Notes under the pieces: model-generated
What the model was told of the DNA's origin: nothing
What the model saw: only the letters and a program-made list of their open reading frames with translations
Database searches by the model: none
Position numbers and translations under genes: made by a program
NCBI GenBank assembly: GCA_009602725.1
Contig: WELB01000096.1
Coordinates: forward strand, 1 to 57,800
Source: Spirogloea muscicola
Lineage: Eukaryota; Streptophyta; Zygnematophyceae; Spirogloeales; Spirogloeaceae
Length of the DNA: 57,800 bases
Direction of reading: 5' to 3'
Shown here: positions 38,160 through 49,350 of the stretch, piece by piece
Layout: every line of letters starts with the position of its first letter
How positions within the stretch are numbered: the stretch's first letter is position 1

Positions 38160-39335
38160 GCCCACCTTTGCACCTGTTTATCCCTTTTGGGTTGGCCTCT
38201 TGCAGCTATCGCCGTACTCTGAAGAGCTGCTTTTTCTTTGCAGCCTGGGGTGGCCGTTCGCTTGGGCGAGGGGCAGGTCGGCCCACCTTGGGTCAGCGGA
38301 GGCGTCGTCAATGCGGAAGCAGCAAGCTGATTGCAATCGGCACGGCCAAGCGCTCACTCCATCGTCACCTGTTGCGCTCTTGTGTCAGGGTTTTCCCCCT
38401 GACCTTGTCCACCTGGTCTTTACAGTTTCCGACTCCTATGGACCTTGCCCACTCTGCTGTGGGCTGGGCTTTTACAGCCCTCGCCCCCTTTGGAAGAGCT
38501 GCTCCTTCTGTCCACCCTCGTGCCCTGGCTGCCGCGTCCGACTAGCGGCAGGGGGACTGCCATCCGTCCTACATTCCCACCTGCTGCAACTCGCGACTTG
38601 CGGCTGCTAACCAGGGCTTACTGAGCACCCATCCTTAGTGATTGCTTGTTTTGCTATGTGTATTCAAAATTTATTCAGGACCTTTGTGTCCCTCTGTGGG
38701 CTGGCCCTTCACAGCCCTCGCCCTCTATGAAGGCGATCATGCCTCTTGTCCACTCTCTTTGGGCTAGCCTGTCACAGCCCGGCTCCTTTGAAGCTTGTTC
38801 TTCTTCGGTGGGCTGGTCTTTCACAGCCCTGGCCCCCTTTTGAAGAGCTTACCCTCTTTGGAAGTACTGCTTCCTTCCCAGCCCTGGATCTTGTCATTCT
38901 TCTTGAAGGGCTGGCTGTCCACAGCCTTCCACAGTTCCTTCAAGACTTCTTTCTGCAGAGCTGCTGCTGCTGCTTTCTTTTTGTAGCCCTCGCCCTTTGA
39001 ACCTTTTACATTCCTTTGGGCTGGCCTCTCACAGCCATTGCCTTACCTTGGAAGAGCTGTTCCCTGTGGGTGTATAGATGTGCTTGCCATCGAACTCGGC
39101 CACTCAGGCCCTCCATCACTCAATACATCACTTCAGAGCTGCAGCTTCTCCGTGAAACTACTTGGAGACTACTTCCACGGACCTGCGGCAGCTCAGCAGG
39201 GGACATTGAGCACCCAGTGGCCACTTGAGTCGCCGTGTGCTTCAGCGCTTTTCTGGCGCCGTCGCACTTCATTCATTCCTTTTTCTGGGCTGGCCAATCA
39301 CAGCCATCACTCTCTACTGGAAGAGACTGTTTGAT
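38160..39335 (+). repeat. Array of hairpin-tail repeats with retroelement C-terminus remnants
   Basis: At least seven copies of a ~45-bp unit lie in the same orientation: GGGCTGGCCTTTCACAGCCC, a C-rich spacer, then TTGGAAGAGCTG. Stem-loops lie at about 38462, 38698, 38761, 38810, 38907, 39018 and 39288. Between them are degenerate ORF ends: about 38588-38622 reads LRLLTRAY-stop and about 39178-39215 reads LRQLSRGH-stop. The spacing is irregular (about 50-270 bp), so this is a pile-up of short 3' ends rather than a satellite. Confidence 0.75.
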
Positions 39336-39384
39336 GGCTTCTTGAAGTGAAAGTGCTTCGCCCGAGTGACACTCCTCCCCCCGC

Positions 39385-39868
39385 CCCATTACTTCTGAGA
39401 CCGGCTATGCCGTGAAGGTGGCCGAACAGAAGAAGTTGAGCAAGTACAAGGACCACCCGGCGGGTGATACCTTTAACCCCCTGGCCATGGACATCCATGG
39501 GTGTTACGGGGGTTGGTGGTCCTCGTTACTCTCGCTGCTGGCCTCTCAAGCTGACCAGCGGCGCCGGGAACAGGGTGCAGCCCTTCCCGGTGGCTCGGTG
39601 CCTGTGGGTCTTGTGTCCTGCTACCGGATGCGTCTGTCCATGTGCCTACAGCGGTCCCAGGCGATTGCTTTGCATCGCCGGGCTGGTCGCGCCCTTGCAG
39701 CAGCCTCTGGTCTGCGCAGTGGGGTTGCTCTTCCTCCCCTCAGCTCATCTGACTTCGTACTGCTGACACGGGGGTATTGAGGGCGCCCTGTCTGCCTAGC
39801 CTTTGGTTCCGTCATGAACACCTGTATGCATCTGGCTGGCAGTTTACTGCCGATTCTTTAATATCAGC
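39385..39868 (+). mobile_element. 5'-truncated retroelement, family A
   Basis: It begins in the endonuclease region (TSETGYAVKVAEQKKLSKYKD) and is open to SSSDFVLLTRGY-stop at 39780. The 3' tail and hairpin (about 39833-39851) end at ATATCAG near 39868. It lies ~105 bp upstream of the CAS start codon in the same orientation. Confidence 0.88.
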
Positions 39869-39972
39869 TTGTTCCCTTTTCTTTTTCCACTGGCTTAGCT
39901 GCAGCCCCCCGCCGCCAAGACCAGCTTCGGCCCCTCCCTCGCTCTCCCCCAGCTCCCCCGCGTCCAGCCGCC

Positions 39973-42794
39973 ATGGCGCACGCGCCCTGCCGCGCCCTCT
40001 CCGCTGCGCCGCCGCGGCCCAGGTGGGTCCCTGCTCGCTGCCCGCCTCCAGCTCCTACGCCCGCCTGCAGCTCCCGCTGCCTGAGCCGCGAACTGAGCCC
40101 GCACTGCCCGCTCTTCGCGAATCCCCCCCCGAATGCCTGTTGCAGGGACCTTGGGCTTCTGAGCAGCTGCCGAGCCAGCCCCTTCCTGGGAGCGCGGCCC
40201 ACGACCATCTGCAGGGTCTCCGTGCGCCGACCAGGTAGCTGTTCCTCGCTCGCCCAGTAGAGTGCGGCAGCCCGCAGCTGTGTAGCCACAGCATGACGGC
40301 TGAGCTGAGCACTGCCAATGAGCACCTGCTTTCCCGGTCACCTGTGTACCTCTGGCCCGCCTCCAAGCTGGCCAGCTACCGGCACGCCAGCCATTTGCAG
40401 CAGCTGTCAGCGTCAAGCATCCCGTTGCTGATAGCAAGGGAGGCCGCGCAAAGTGCTGCTCGCTGCCATGCTTCCCTCAGCAGCCCGGCAGGCCCTACAG
40501 GTGTGAGACAGGCCACATAGATGCTCGGAAGGCCTCTTGCTGAATGCGGTCACGAAGTTGCTTGCCTGCAGCTCGCAGCACTGGCGCTGCAAGACCCCAC
40601 GCACAAGCAAGCCACGACCCGGCACGGCAAGCGGCCAAAGTGGCCACATTGACGGCCGCGCTGGGGCTGGCCGCCATGCCAGCACCTGCATCCGCTGTGG
40701 ATGTTCAGCAAGTCACTGACGCCTTCAACAAGGTCGCTCACGTTCTTTGCCCTGTCGCATGACAGCAGCTCTTATGCAGCCCAGTATTTTGGTATGTCCC
40801 TCACAGAGCCTACATGTCCTTCACTTACCCCTTCCCTTGCCAACTGCCTCGCCTGCCAGGTCCAGGCAACTTACCAACAGGTATCAGGAGTGACAGGGAC
40901 GGCCTTGAGCACTACAACGGCTGTACTTGAACAGCTCCTAGCAGTGCTTCGACCAGCAGTGGACGCAGCCTCACCAGTAGTGCAGGGCGCAGCCCAGATA
41001 GCCATCAAGGCTGCTGGTCCAGTTGCCTCGGGTGTTGCAGGTAAAGCAAGGAGTCAATGACACATAATCACTCAATATACTGGCAGCATCTATGCATCTC
41101 CTCAGTCCTGTCCCCTCTCCAAGGTCACAGAGAACGGATGCTTAGGACGCCCTGTGGTGAGTAGTGAGTCTCGCACACCCTCCGCTGTCCGTTGAAGAGG
41201 TTCCTGCTCTTGCCCTCTTCGATCTTGCAGCTCAAGCACAGAAGCTCTTCTCTAATGCTGGAGTCGACACAAAGCCTGCTCTGGAGGTTGCCAAGGTGCA
41301 ATGCCGTGGGGACTTGTGCAAGCCACGGAGGCAACTCCAAGATGGTAGCATTTACATGTCACTAAGGGCCACTTCTTGTTTGCTTCTGCTCAACAAGTCC
41401 TAAGGACTGAACGCCTCTCTCTCATTCAAGGTATTGTTTCTATTTCATTCCCCTTGTCAAACAGACAGCAGTCGGTGTTGCGGGAACGGCTGCTCAGCAG
41501 TCTGTCAAAGTAGTGGAGGCCGCAGCTCCAGCTGCAGGCTCCGCAGTGTCCAAGGTCCTCTCGGCTGAACCGCTGACATTGGCGGAAGGGGGAGGAGCAC
41601 TTCTGGTGCTCTACTTGCTTGCCCCGTCTCTCACCTCTGCTATAGGCTACAGATTCCGTGGCTTTGGAGGTATTGACTCTATTGCTTGGCCATTTAGCCT
41701 TGTGCACGGAGGAAGGATCATTGTTTGATGACACACAAGCATAGCGCTTCTGGCACCATTTGCTATGCGGATCATGCTGTTACTTAATCGCACTCATGTC
41801 TGGTGCCTGTGATGTCAGGAATTTTGGAGCCGGCACAGGCTCTAGATCTCCTCACAAAGCAAGACTGCTTGCTCGTGGATGTGCGACAAGAAAAGGAGAA
41901 AGCCAAATCTGGCAGTCCCAGCTTGCCAAGGAGTGCAAGGCGGAAGCTTCTTGCTCTCCCGTAAGTGTTCTCTCAATCACTAGCTGATTCTCTAAATGCC
42001 AGTAGCTGACATACTTCACATACAAAATTCCATCACGTTGTGAGGGTCAAGCACTGTGAACGGTGGTGACAGGGTGGAGGAGCTCCCTGGAAAGCTGAGG
42101 GGCCAACTGCGAGATGCAAAGCGGGTGGAGGCCGAGCTTACGGCTATCAAGATATCCTCGCTGAAGAGGGTTACTAAGGGTTCCAAGCTCATCATCATTG
42201 ACTCGTAAGCAAGTCAATAAGCCTTCTATCTGCAATTGTTCCAGCTGCTGCCTTTCAGCATACACAGTGGAGGAGCTTGTATGTCCACCTGCTGATTCCT
42301 TCCAAGTACGTCAAGATTCAAGTGTGACTCTTACAATTGAGACAAAGACGGGTTGCAGCAATGGCAGCATGTCAAAAAAGGTGGCCAAGTCTCTTTCAGC
42401 CTTGGGATACAAGAAGGCATACATTGTGCGAGATGGTGTGGAAGGAGGGAAGGGCTGGATCCAGAGCCGTCTGGAGACTGAGCCATACAACCAGTCATCC
42501 TTTGAAATTCTTTCACCCTCCAGGTTGACTCCTGTCTTTGTGGCTTGTGATGTCGAGCTAGCCAACCTTTTGTGCTGCTACTGCTCTCAGTCTCAGCTTG
42601 GTTATTGTGGGCACTGGCTGCACTGATGCTGAAGACTTTGTGTTTGGTCCTGTCTTGGCAGAGTCATACCTGCAGCAGGTTCTGCTCTTAAGCGACTCGG
42701 TTCAGGCTCAGGGAAAACAAGCGTTGCCGAAGTGGTGGATGTGGTCTCTCGCAACCCTCTCCAGAAGCTCCTCCCGGGCAGCGCGGAAGACTGA
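39973..42794 (+). CDS. CAS: Chloroplast calcium-sensing receptor CAS (thylakoid), 10 exons
   Basis: Exons 39973-40022, 40146-40234, 40572-40732, 40860-41040, 41231-41295, 41465-41669, 41819-41960, 42073-42204, 42368-42523 and 42662-42794 join in perfect phase to 437 residues. CAS is a thylakoid membrane protein that links Ca2+ to photoacclimation; in Chlamydomonas it is needed for the CO2-concentrating mechanism and LHCSR3 induction, and in plants for stomatal signalling. Visible: a stroma/thylakoid targeting N-terminus ending AAMPAPASA|VDVQ, an Ala/Val-rich amphipathic region, and one membrane span (LAEGGGALLVLYLLAPSLTSAIGY). A rhodanese-like C-terminal domain follows (CLLVDVRQEKEKA, EELPGKLRGQLRDAKRVEAELTAIKI, SKLIIIDS, LGYKKAYIVRDGVEGGKGWI, SFEILSPSR). 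A serine in DS(M)SKK sits where rhodaneses have the catalytic Cys, as in other CAS proteins. The exon 3 donor (AAG|GTCGCT) is weak. Confidence 0.95.
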
Positions 42795-43580
42795 AGCACC
42801 AGCTCATTGAATGGATCTTTTGACTCCACGACCAGTCTCAGGTGTCTCAGTTACTTCATAGCATGATCTCTTTACCACTCACCAAGCACTTCTCATAAGG
42901 GATGATTGCAGGTGCAGCTTCGGGCTACTGTATCATGTCACTTGGCACATGCCGCAGCAGATGTCAGTGGGCCTCTCATTCATCCAAGTGAAGGAACCCA
43001 CAGCTGTCCCCAGCTTTGGCACAATGATTGTCTTGAGAAGCAGCTATTGCAAGCCTAAATGGTCCTGCGAGATCATGAGCTTGTCTTGCATTTCTGCTGG
43101 CCAGAGCGAGCACCCTTTCTGCAGGTAGCTTGGATCTTTGGTAGCATTTACTCCCATACATCACTGCGGTGACCTGAGTTGCACCAAAATGGCGTCTCGA
43201 ACTCGACGAAACGCGCGAGAGATGGCCTGAAAAGTGATCAATTGCAAATTTGAGCTGTCAAAGGCTACTGGTCAAGCTTTCACAAGATGCCCTGCACTTC
43301 ATGGTTCATCACAGGCCTGCCATGTAATTGACACAGTCTGCAGGCTCATTGCTGTTGACGTGGAGGCTGTTGAGGTTACTCTCAGGGAAGGCTGGGTGTA
43401 GGGGATGGCAGCTCGGGAATTTTCAACCATGCTTCCAAATGCCAGCGTCAAAGGGTGCAGCTGTTCCTTGTATAAGAGGTACCTGCGCTGGACCTAAAAT
43501 AGCAGCAGCTATACACGGAGTTCAGCTTGACATGATGCTACCATGATGTGTATGCGAGCTAAACATGTATGTAGCTTGCA
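42795..43580. other. Intergenic / CAS 3' region, nothing recognised
   Basis: No exon with family motifs seen. Confidence 0.4.
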
Positions 43581-43582
43581 AC

Positions 43583-45280
43583 TGGAATGAGAAAAGCAGT
43601 GCACCTCCAAGAGCAGGTAATGAAGTTGTGCTTGTGTGTCGTTCTTCACGTGAAACTCCTCAGGCAAATGCTCTACAGAAGCGTATATCTAGTCAGAGGC
43701 GTTCAAACTGCTGGAGTCAGTCAGTTGGTGATTGTGATGTTGATTGCAAAGATGACAAGATCCGAGAAGGTGCACCAGCTGCCAGTCGAGCACATTGGTG
43801 CGGCTTCTTGCCTCACCTCTATTTGCAGGAGTTTCTTGCTGACCAGGAGGAGCTCGATCTCCAGGACTGCAGGTTGTTATCAAGTGCCATGAATAGTGTA
43901 GCTGGGTGATTGTCTACTTCTTCACCTGTAGAAACATCACATCCTGGCGTACTGAATTTTGAGGCTGCAAAGCTTGCCTATCTGCAAATTTCTCCCAGGA
44001 TCTCCTGCGCTGCAGCAAAACATCTATCAACGTCAAGCTGCAAGAGGCCTGCAGCAAGGAATGGGCAGGTGTCATAGCCCTACCAGAGTAGCCCAACTGG
44101 ACCATGACAGTGACTGTAACATTTGCAGGCAATACGTCAGTCACTGCCAGTATGCCAGTCATCAATGCAGCCGGTGGTCATCCTCTTGCTGGGTCGAGTG
44201 GAAGACTTTGCTTTGTGAGAACCTGCAGTGCGTTGATTGCTGGCATTGAGGCAGACAAGGGCCCTGGGCACCCTTCTACGAGGGTCGCCTGGCAAAGCTC
44301 CAGAGATATTTGATAGGGTTGTCAACGACCGGTTGAGGCTGGTGACGCTGGGAAGCATGTTGGACGATGAAGCTCTTGTCAAGCCCCCATTGAAGGCAAC
44401 ATGTGAGTGTCCACTGAGGCGATTGCTTCTGCTGAGACTCGTATGCCTCTTGGGGTCAGCAAGGCTGCTGAGCTTGGAGGTCAGCTGCAAGCTGCTCATG
44501 GGACCCTGCAACGACATCTGCCTTCGCGCCTCCTCCTGCAACTCGACAACAGCAAGTCAGCTGCCTCTGGCCTTAATGACACGCAAAGGTCGATCACCCG
44601 AGTCTGAACCTGCAGGCGTGTGAACCAAGAGCTTCTGGGTTGGGGAAAGTCGAGGAAGGTCGCTGGAATTGGGAGGGTGGAGAGTCCTGCATACCTCGAT
44701 GATGCCCATGCAGCAGGGCCTGGTTGAGCCCCTGGCGGTGGATAATCTGCCTGGCCAAATCAGAGTCACTGCCATGACGGAATGTAGCCACAACAAGCCT
44801 CCTATGGACGTACATGTGCGAGCATGCTTTGCACTCAGGCTTGCGCAGGCTGGCTGGCTTCAGAGAGGCTGCAAAAGGGACGACAGACGGTGGCATCGAG
44901 CTCTATGAGCCTGCTGCAGTGGGATTCTACCTACTCAAAAGGGGTCGAGCTGGTCGGAGTGGAGGTGCAGGTGACGGATACCCTGCATGTGAAGCCCCTC
45001 CTGCTGCAAGGGACTGCTTATCAAGCCTTGATCCTCAGGTAAGTCAAAAGAACCTTACAAGAGTGAAGTGTTGACATTGGCAACCGTCTGAAGATCGCAA
45101 GAGCTTCTCTAGGAGCTGCTGCCGAAAACATTGCCGGACGCGATGGAAATTGGCATGACTGTGAACCTGCCCTGCAAGATCCTCAAATTGCGGCGAGCAA
45201 CCGTTGACAACTTCGGAAGATCCTTAGCCATGACGAGCACCATCGACCCTATTGGGTCCGATAGGAGTTTAAAATGCTAG
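43583..45280 (+). CDS. Unrecognised spliced gene (partial, low-confidence model)
   Basis: Several open segments are bounded by good splice sites: about 43831-43875 (EFLADQEELDLQDC), 44255-44402 (TRALGTLLRGSPGKAPEIFD ... VVNDRLRLVTLGSMLDDEAL), a segment starting at 44616 (RVNQELLGWGKSRKVAGIGRV) and 44864-45038. A terminal segment 45113-45280 reads ELLPKTLPDAMEIGMTVNLP ... ATVDNFGRSLAM to a TAG. The 44864-45038 exon is open in two frames: one reads EAAKGTTDGGIELYEPAAVG and joins the terminal exon in phase; the other contains GVELVGVEVQVTDTLHVKPL. I do not recognise the family and cannot fix the start or complete exon set. Composition and splice signals argue for a real gene on this strand. Confidence 0.4.
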
Positions 45281-46258
45281 CAAGAGCATGGGGGGACCCG
45301 CTCGTGTGCATGATAGGGTGTGTGTACTGTGAGGGAAGCAGACCTGACAAGACTGAGGACCCTCCACTCAAGGGGTCAGCCATGTAGGGGCAGCTCAGGG
45401 GCAGCGGCTGCAAGCTGCTGAGGGATGAGCTTTGGTAAAACGAGGTCAACTGCGACTCCTGCTCGCCCACCATATAGCTGCCTTCGTCCTGTCACCGGAC
45501 CAAAAGTGCCAGTGCATGCTGAGGATCAACCTGTGCGCCACTGGAAGTAAATAGAGCTTCCGATGAGTGCAGCTGAGCTCAGCTGCACTGCTGTCCTTGC
45601 GAGGCTAGTCGTGGCGATTCTCATGGCCAAGCTTCCCTTGTGGAGCAGGGCCGTTTCTTGGCCATCATCTCGGAGAGCAGAGGGAGGCATGGATGCGAAG
45701 GCGCGGGCCATCATACATGGTGGCTGCCAATCTCCTCAGAGGCTGCAGGAGCTGTGGGGCTCATGGGGAAGCCGAGGCCGAGCAGATGCTCCAGGTGGCC
45801 TCTGCCTTCCACCCCTGCGGCACAGCACGGTGTCGCAACCCGTGGGGAAGGTAGGTGGAGGGTGGTGGTGTCGAGGGTCGTGATGCAGCTGACGAGGCAC
45901 AGCACCAGGCGGCAGGCGCGGCATGGCCAGGCGCGGCACGCACCCCAGGGCGACAGCACGGGGGCATCGGTGTCCAGCCAGGCGAGGTCGTCGGGCGGCG
46001 CATCGGCGACCGCAGGCCACGCTCCGTCGTCCAGCGGCTGCTGCGACCGCGGCGCCGCGGCGTCCTCGGCGGACTCGGAAGGCGAACGCGGCGCCAGCAC
46101 CGAGTCCGCCGTCGGCTCGGGCTGCTCGCGGTCGGCGCCGCCGAGGCCCGTGCCGCCGCCGCCGGAGGAGGAGGGCGTGATAGAGGAGCGACGCAGGCGG
46201 CGCTTGCGGGTGGCGGCGGCGAGATGGGCAGCGGCGGCGGCGGCGATGCGGCGGCAAC
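45281..46258. other. Intergenic / GC-rich, nothing recognised
   Basis: 46258 down to about 45700 is open on the minus strand in all three frames because of GC-rich, stop-poor sequence; it may be intron of the helicase gene or later exons not recognised. Residue composition is low-complexity (Ala, Pro, Arg). Confidence 0.35.
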
Positions 46259-46479
46259 CTGGAGGTGGCGGACATGAGGAGGCACTGGCAGGAGCGCGGG
46301 AGCTTGGGCGCGAGCGCCTGGAGGTCGGGCCGGTAGCCGTACGACAGCAGCAGGTCGGCCTCGTCCAGGACCAGCATGGCGAGGCGGCCGGCGTCCAGCA
46401 GGCCGGCGCGCAGGGCGGCCGTGAGGCGGCCGGGCGTGGCCACCAGCAGCTGCGGCGAGCCCGCCACCACGGCGGCCGC
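46259..46479 (-). CDS. DEAD-box RNA helicase exon, DDX56/Dbp9-like (fragment beside gap)
   Basis: The minus-strand exon, flanked by an AG acceptor at 46480 and a GT donor at 46258, encodes about 74 residues: VVAGSPQLLVATPGRL (helicase motif Ib region), LVLDEADLLLSYGY (motif II, DEAD) and CQCLLMSAT (motif III). The DEADLLLSYGY form, followed by a LP-rich stretch, is the pattern of the Dbp9/DDX56 subfamily, nucleolar helicases of 60S ribosome assembly. Motifs Q, I (Walker A) and Ia should lie upstream in the gap at 46637-47132 or beyond. The C-terminal RecA domain (motifs IV-VI) is not found downstream. This is either a gap-damaged gene or a pseudogene fragment. Confidence 0.75.
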
Positions 46480-46489
46480 CTGCCCAGCG

Positions 46490-46636
46490 CGCCAGGGCTC
46501 AGGGTCAGGGTTTGGGGTTTAGGCCGTGAGGCGGGGCGGCAGCGCACAGCCGGAGCGGGGGTTTAAGCCATGAGGCGGGGCGGAGCTGGCGCGGCAAGGG
46601 GGGGAGGGCTGACCATGGCGGCGGCGGGCATGGGGG
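46490..46636. repeat. Degenerate telomere-like tract and short duplication
   Basis: AGGGTTTGGGGTTTAGG at about 46505-46525 is TTTAGGG-like. The 23-bp string GTTTAgGCCgTGAGGCGGGGC (46518) recurs at about 46561 as GTTTAaGCCaTGAGGCGGGGC, about 43 bp apart. Confidence 0.6.
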
Positions 46637-47132
46637 NNNNNNNNNNNNNNNNNNNNNNNNNNNNNNNNNNNNNNNNNNNNNNNNNNNNNNNNNNNNNNNN
46701 NNNNNNNNNNNNNNNNNNNNNNNNNNNNNNNNNNNNNNNNNNNNNNNNNNNNNNNNNNNNNNNNNNNNNNNNNNNNNNNNNNNNNNNNNNNNNNNNNNNN
46801 NNNNNNNNNNNNNNNNNNNNNNNNNNNNNNNNNNNNNNNNNNNNNNNNNNNNNNNNNNNNNNNNNNNNNNNNNNNNNNNNNNNNNNNNNNNNNNNNNNNN
46901 NNNNNNNNNNNNNNNNNNNNNNNNNNNNNNNNNNNNNNNNNNNNNNNNNNNNNNNNNNNNNNNNNNNNNNNNNNNNNNNNNNNNNNNNNNNNNNNNNNNN
47001 NNNNNNNNNNNNNNNNNNNNNNNNNNNNNNNNNNNNNNNNNNNNNNNNNNNNNNNNNNNNNNNNNNNNNNNNNNNNNNNNNNNNNNNNNNNNNNNNNNNN
47101 NNNNNNNNNNNNNNNNNNNNNNNNNNNNNNNN
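46637..47132. other. Assembly gap (496 N)
   Basis: Run of undetermined bases ending directly at a long poly(A) tract. Confidence 0.98.
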
Positions 47133-47257
<125 letters not shown>

Positions 47258-47599
47258 ATCGTCGCCGCCGCCGCCGCCGCCGCCGCCGCCGTCGCCGTCG
47301 CCGTCGCCGTCGCCCTCGCTCCGGCCGCCGCTCACCCGCGCCCGTCACGCCGCCCTGCCCGGCCCTGCTTAACCCCGCCCACCATCATCCTTCAATCACT
47401 CAACCCACACTCCGTTGCCAGCCCCCGCCGCTCGCGCCCCCGGGCCTGCTCGTGCGCCCTCGGCGCCGTGCCCGAGGGACAGGCGCGCTCGCCCGCCTCG
47501 CGCGTCAGCCTGTCGCCTGTCCTCCGCAACCGCTCGACTGGCTGACAGCTCGACTCCACGCTGGCTCGCACTCCGATAAAGGTCACCGAGGTGCGCCAC

Positions 47600-49350
47600 C
47601 GGATCTGTGGCCCGGCTGCAGCCTCCCAGATGGCCATGCACGGGCCAGGACGGATAGCTGGCCAAACGCCTACTACGGCCTACTGCGGTCCGGCTTCCCG
47701 AGCTGGACGATATGCAGCTGTCGTTGGCCATGCTGACCAAGGCCATTGGGCAGCGGCCCCAGTACTTGACGCGGGCCACTCCGCCGCCCCCAGGGGCGTT
47801 GGCGGCGGATTTTGACGCAGGCATGGTGGCGAGCTTGGCAGCCCTGGTCCGCCACCAGGGCTTCCTCCAGTCGCCAGCCGCTATCCACCAGGCGGCGCTA
47901 ACCCTCAGCCACGGTGGTCTCGGCCTGCGCCCGCTCGCCCTTTCCTGCCGGGCTGCATACCTCGGCAGCTGTGCGCAGACGGCCGCCTCCGTGGCCCAGC
48001 GCTTCATGGTCCACGGCCGGCGTGCACTGGAGCAGGCGGTGGTGGAGGTCGACCTGGGCGCGCTGCCGTTCCAGGTGTCGCTTCGCTGCGCCCACCAGGA
48101 GCTGCTCGCGGCGCACCCGGACCTGGCAGGCCAGGCGGTCTCCTTTGCGCACCTCGCGCACACCGCTGACCTGCGCGTCCAAGCGCGCTTCGCGGCCGTG
48201 GTCGACAAGGCCGCCTACACCACCGCCGTGCTGCAGCTCCCCGAGGCCGACCTGCGCGCGCGCGCGAGACTTCAATCGGCCTCCTCCCCGGGGGCGGCGG
48301 CGTGGGTTCAGGCCCTCCCCATCAATGACGCCCTCACTCTCCCCGATGAGGTATTTCGCACTGCCGTCCACCGGCTCCTGGGATTATCGCCTCCATGTCT
48401 TCAGGGCGTGCGTCAGTTTGTATGCGGCGAGCGAGGGGCCGAGTCCGGGGAGCTAGCCGCTCATGCTCTGCGCTGCACCCAGGGCGGCGAGCGGACAGCG
48501 GCCCACGACCGCCTCCGCGATGCGATGCATGGCAGCCTGGTGGAGGCTGGCTTCTCGGTGGCAGCGGAGCACTCCGGCGTCATGCGGCTCCAGGAAAGGG
48601 CCGACGGTCTCCACGCCCGTCGCATAGACCTGGTGGCCACCCCACAGGCCGGCGGGCCACGTCTTCTCCTGGACGCGGTGACTACCGACGCATACGACCG
48701 CTCACACCCAGCCCAGTGTGCCACCAAGGCTGGGTATGCGGTCGCCTGCGCCGCTCGGGCTAAAGAGCTCAAGTACGCCGACCATCCGCGGGAAGACGAG
48801 TTCTTCCCGTTGGCAATTGACACCCATGGGGCGCTGGGCGCTCGGTGGCTCGAGCTGCTCACCCAGCTTTGCCCGTCACACCATCGCCCGTCGCTTCCGT
48901 GGGGAGCCGGTAGACTTTCCTGCGGCCCGGGTCGCTGGCGCGAGTGTACCGTATGCGCCTGGCCGTCTCGCTGCAGAGGTCTATGGCCCGCACGCTGCAC
49001 CTTCGTGCCGGCAGAGCCCTCGCTGCTGCCTCTGGCTCTGGCCAGGGGACCCAATCCAGGAGCCTAGCATTTCTGATCCGCGGCTGCTCAGGAGGGGTTA
49101 CTGAGTGATTCGTGGCTGCTTTGTTTCTTTGTGTGCTTGTTTTTCTTAGCCCTTCCCCTGGCCCCCTTCTCGTCCTTTGTTTGTTTTGGGCTGGCTTTTC
49201 CAGCCCCTATCCTCAATGGGCGAGCACTCGCCTTTCCTATAAGGTGACTATACGTAGTGTTCACAGCCCTCGCCCCCTATTGGAAGAGCTCACGTCTCTG
49301 TACATACCTTTGGGCTGGCCACTCACAGCCATTGCCTCAGATTTGGAAGA
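47600..49350 (+). mobile_element. 5'-truncated non-LTR retroelement, family B, with 451-codon ORF
   Basis: The open frame 47712-49067 contains the reverse transcriptase C-terminal linker (LSHGGLGLRPLALSCRAAYLGS) followed by a CCHC-type knuckle (CGERGAESGELAAHALRC) and AAHDRLRDAMHG. The endonuclease core RRIDLVATPQAGGPRLLLDA and KELKYADHPREDEFFPLAID are followed by a Trp-Leu motif. A frameshift near 48880 separates this from MRLAVSLQRSMARTLHLRAG ... RLLRRGY-stop (49101). The tail carries the CTTAGCCCTTCCCC box and three hairpins (about 49190, 49262, 49313), two of them followed by TTGGAAGAG. The reverse transcriptase palm domain is absent, as in typical 5'-truncated LINE copies. The RLE assignment follows from the CCHC-then-D...D-V-K order known for R2-like elements; the exact clade is not determinable here. 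Confidence 0.8.

Noticed and set aside
37882-38610. 242-codon plus-strand frame
   Set aside because: No motif, and it runs across GC-rich flank and hairpin repeats; its tail overlaps the repeat array.
38160-39335. Hairpin array as a CRISPR-like array
   Set aside because: Unit spacing is irregular, the repeats are variable, the same hairpin is in retroelement tails, and this is eukaryotic nuclear DNA with no cas genes.
45711-46547. Minus-strand frames of 174-278 codons around the helicase exon
   Set aside because: GC-rich, stop-poor sequence open in several frames; only the segment with DEAD-box motifs between two splice sites is supported.
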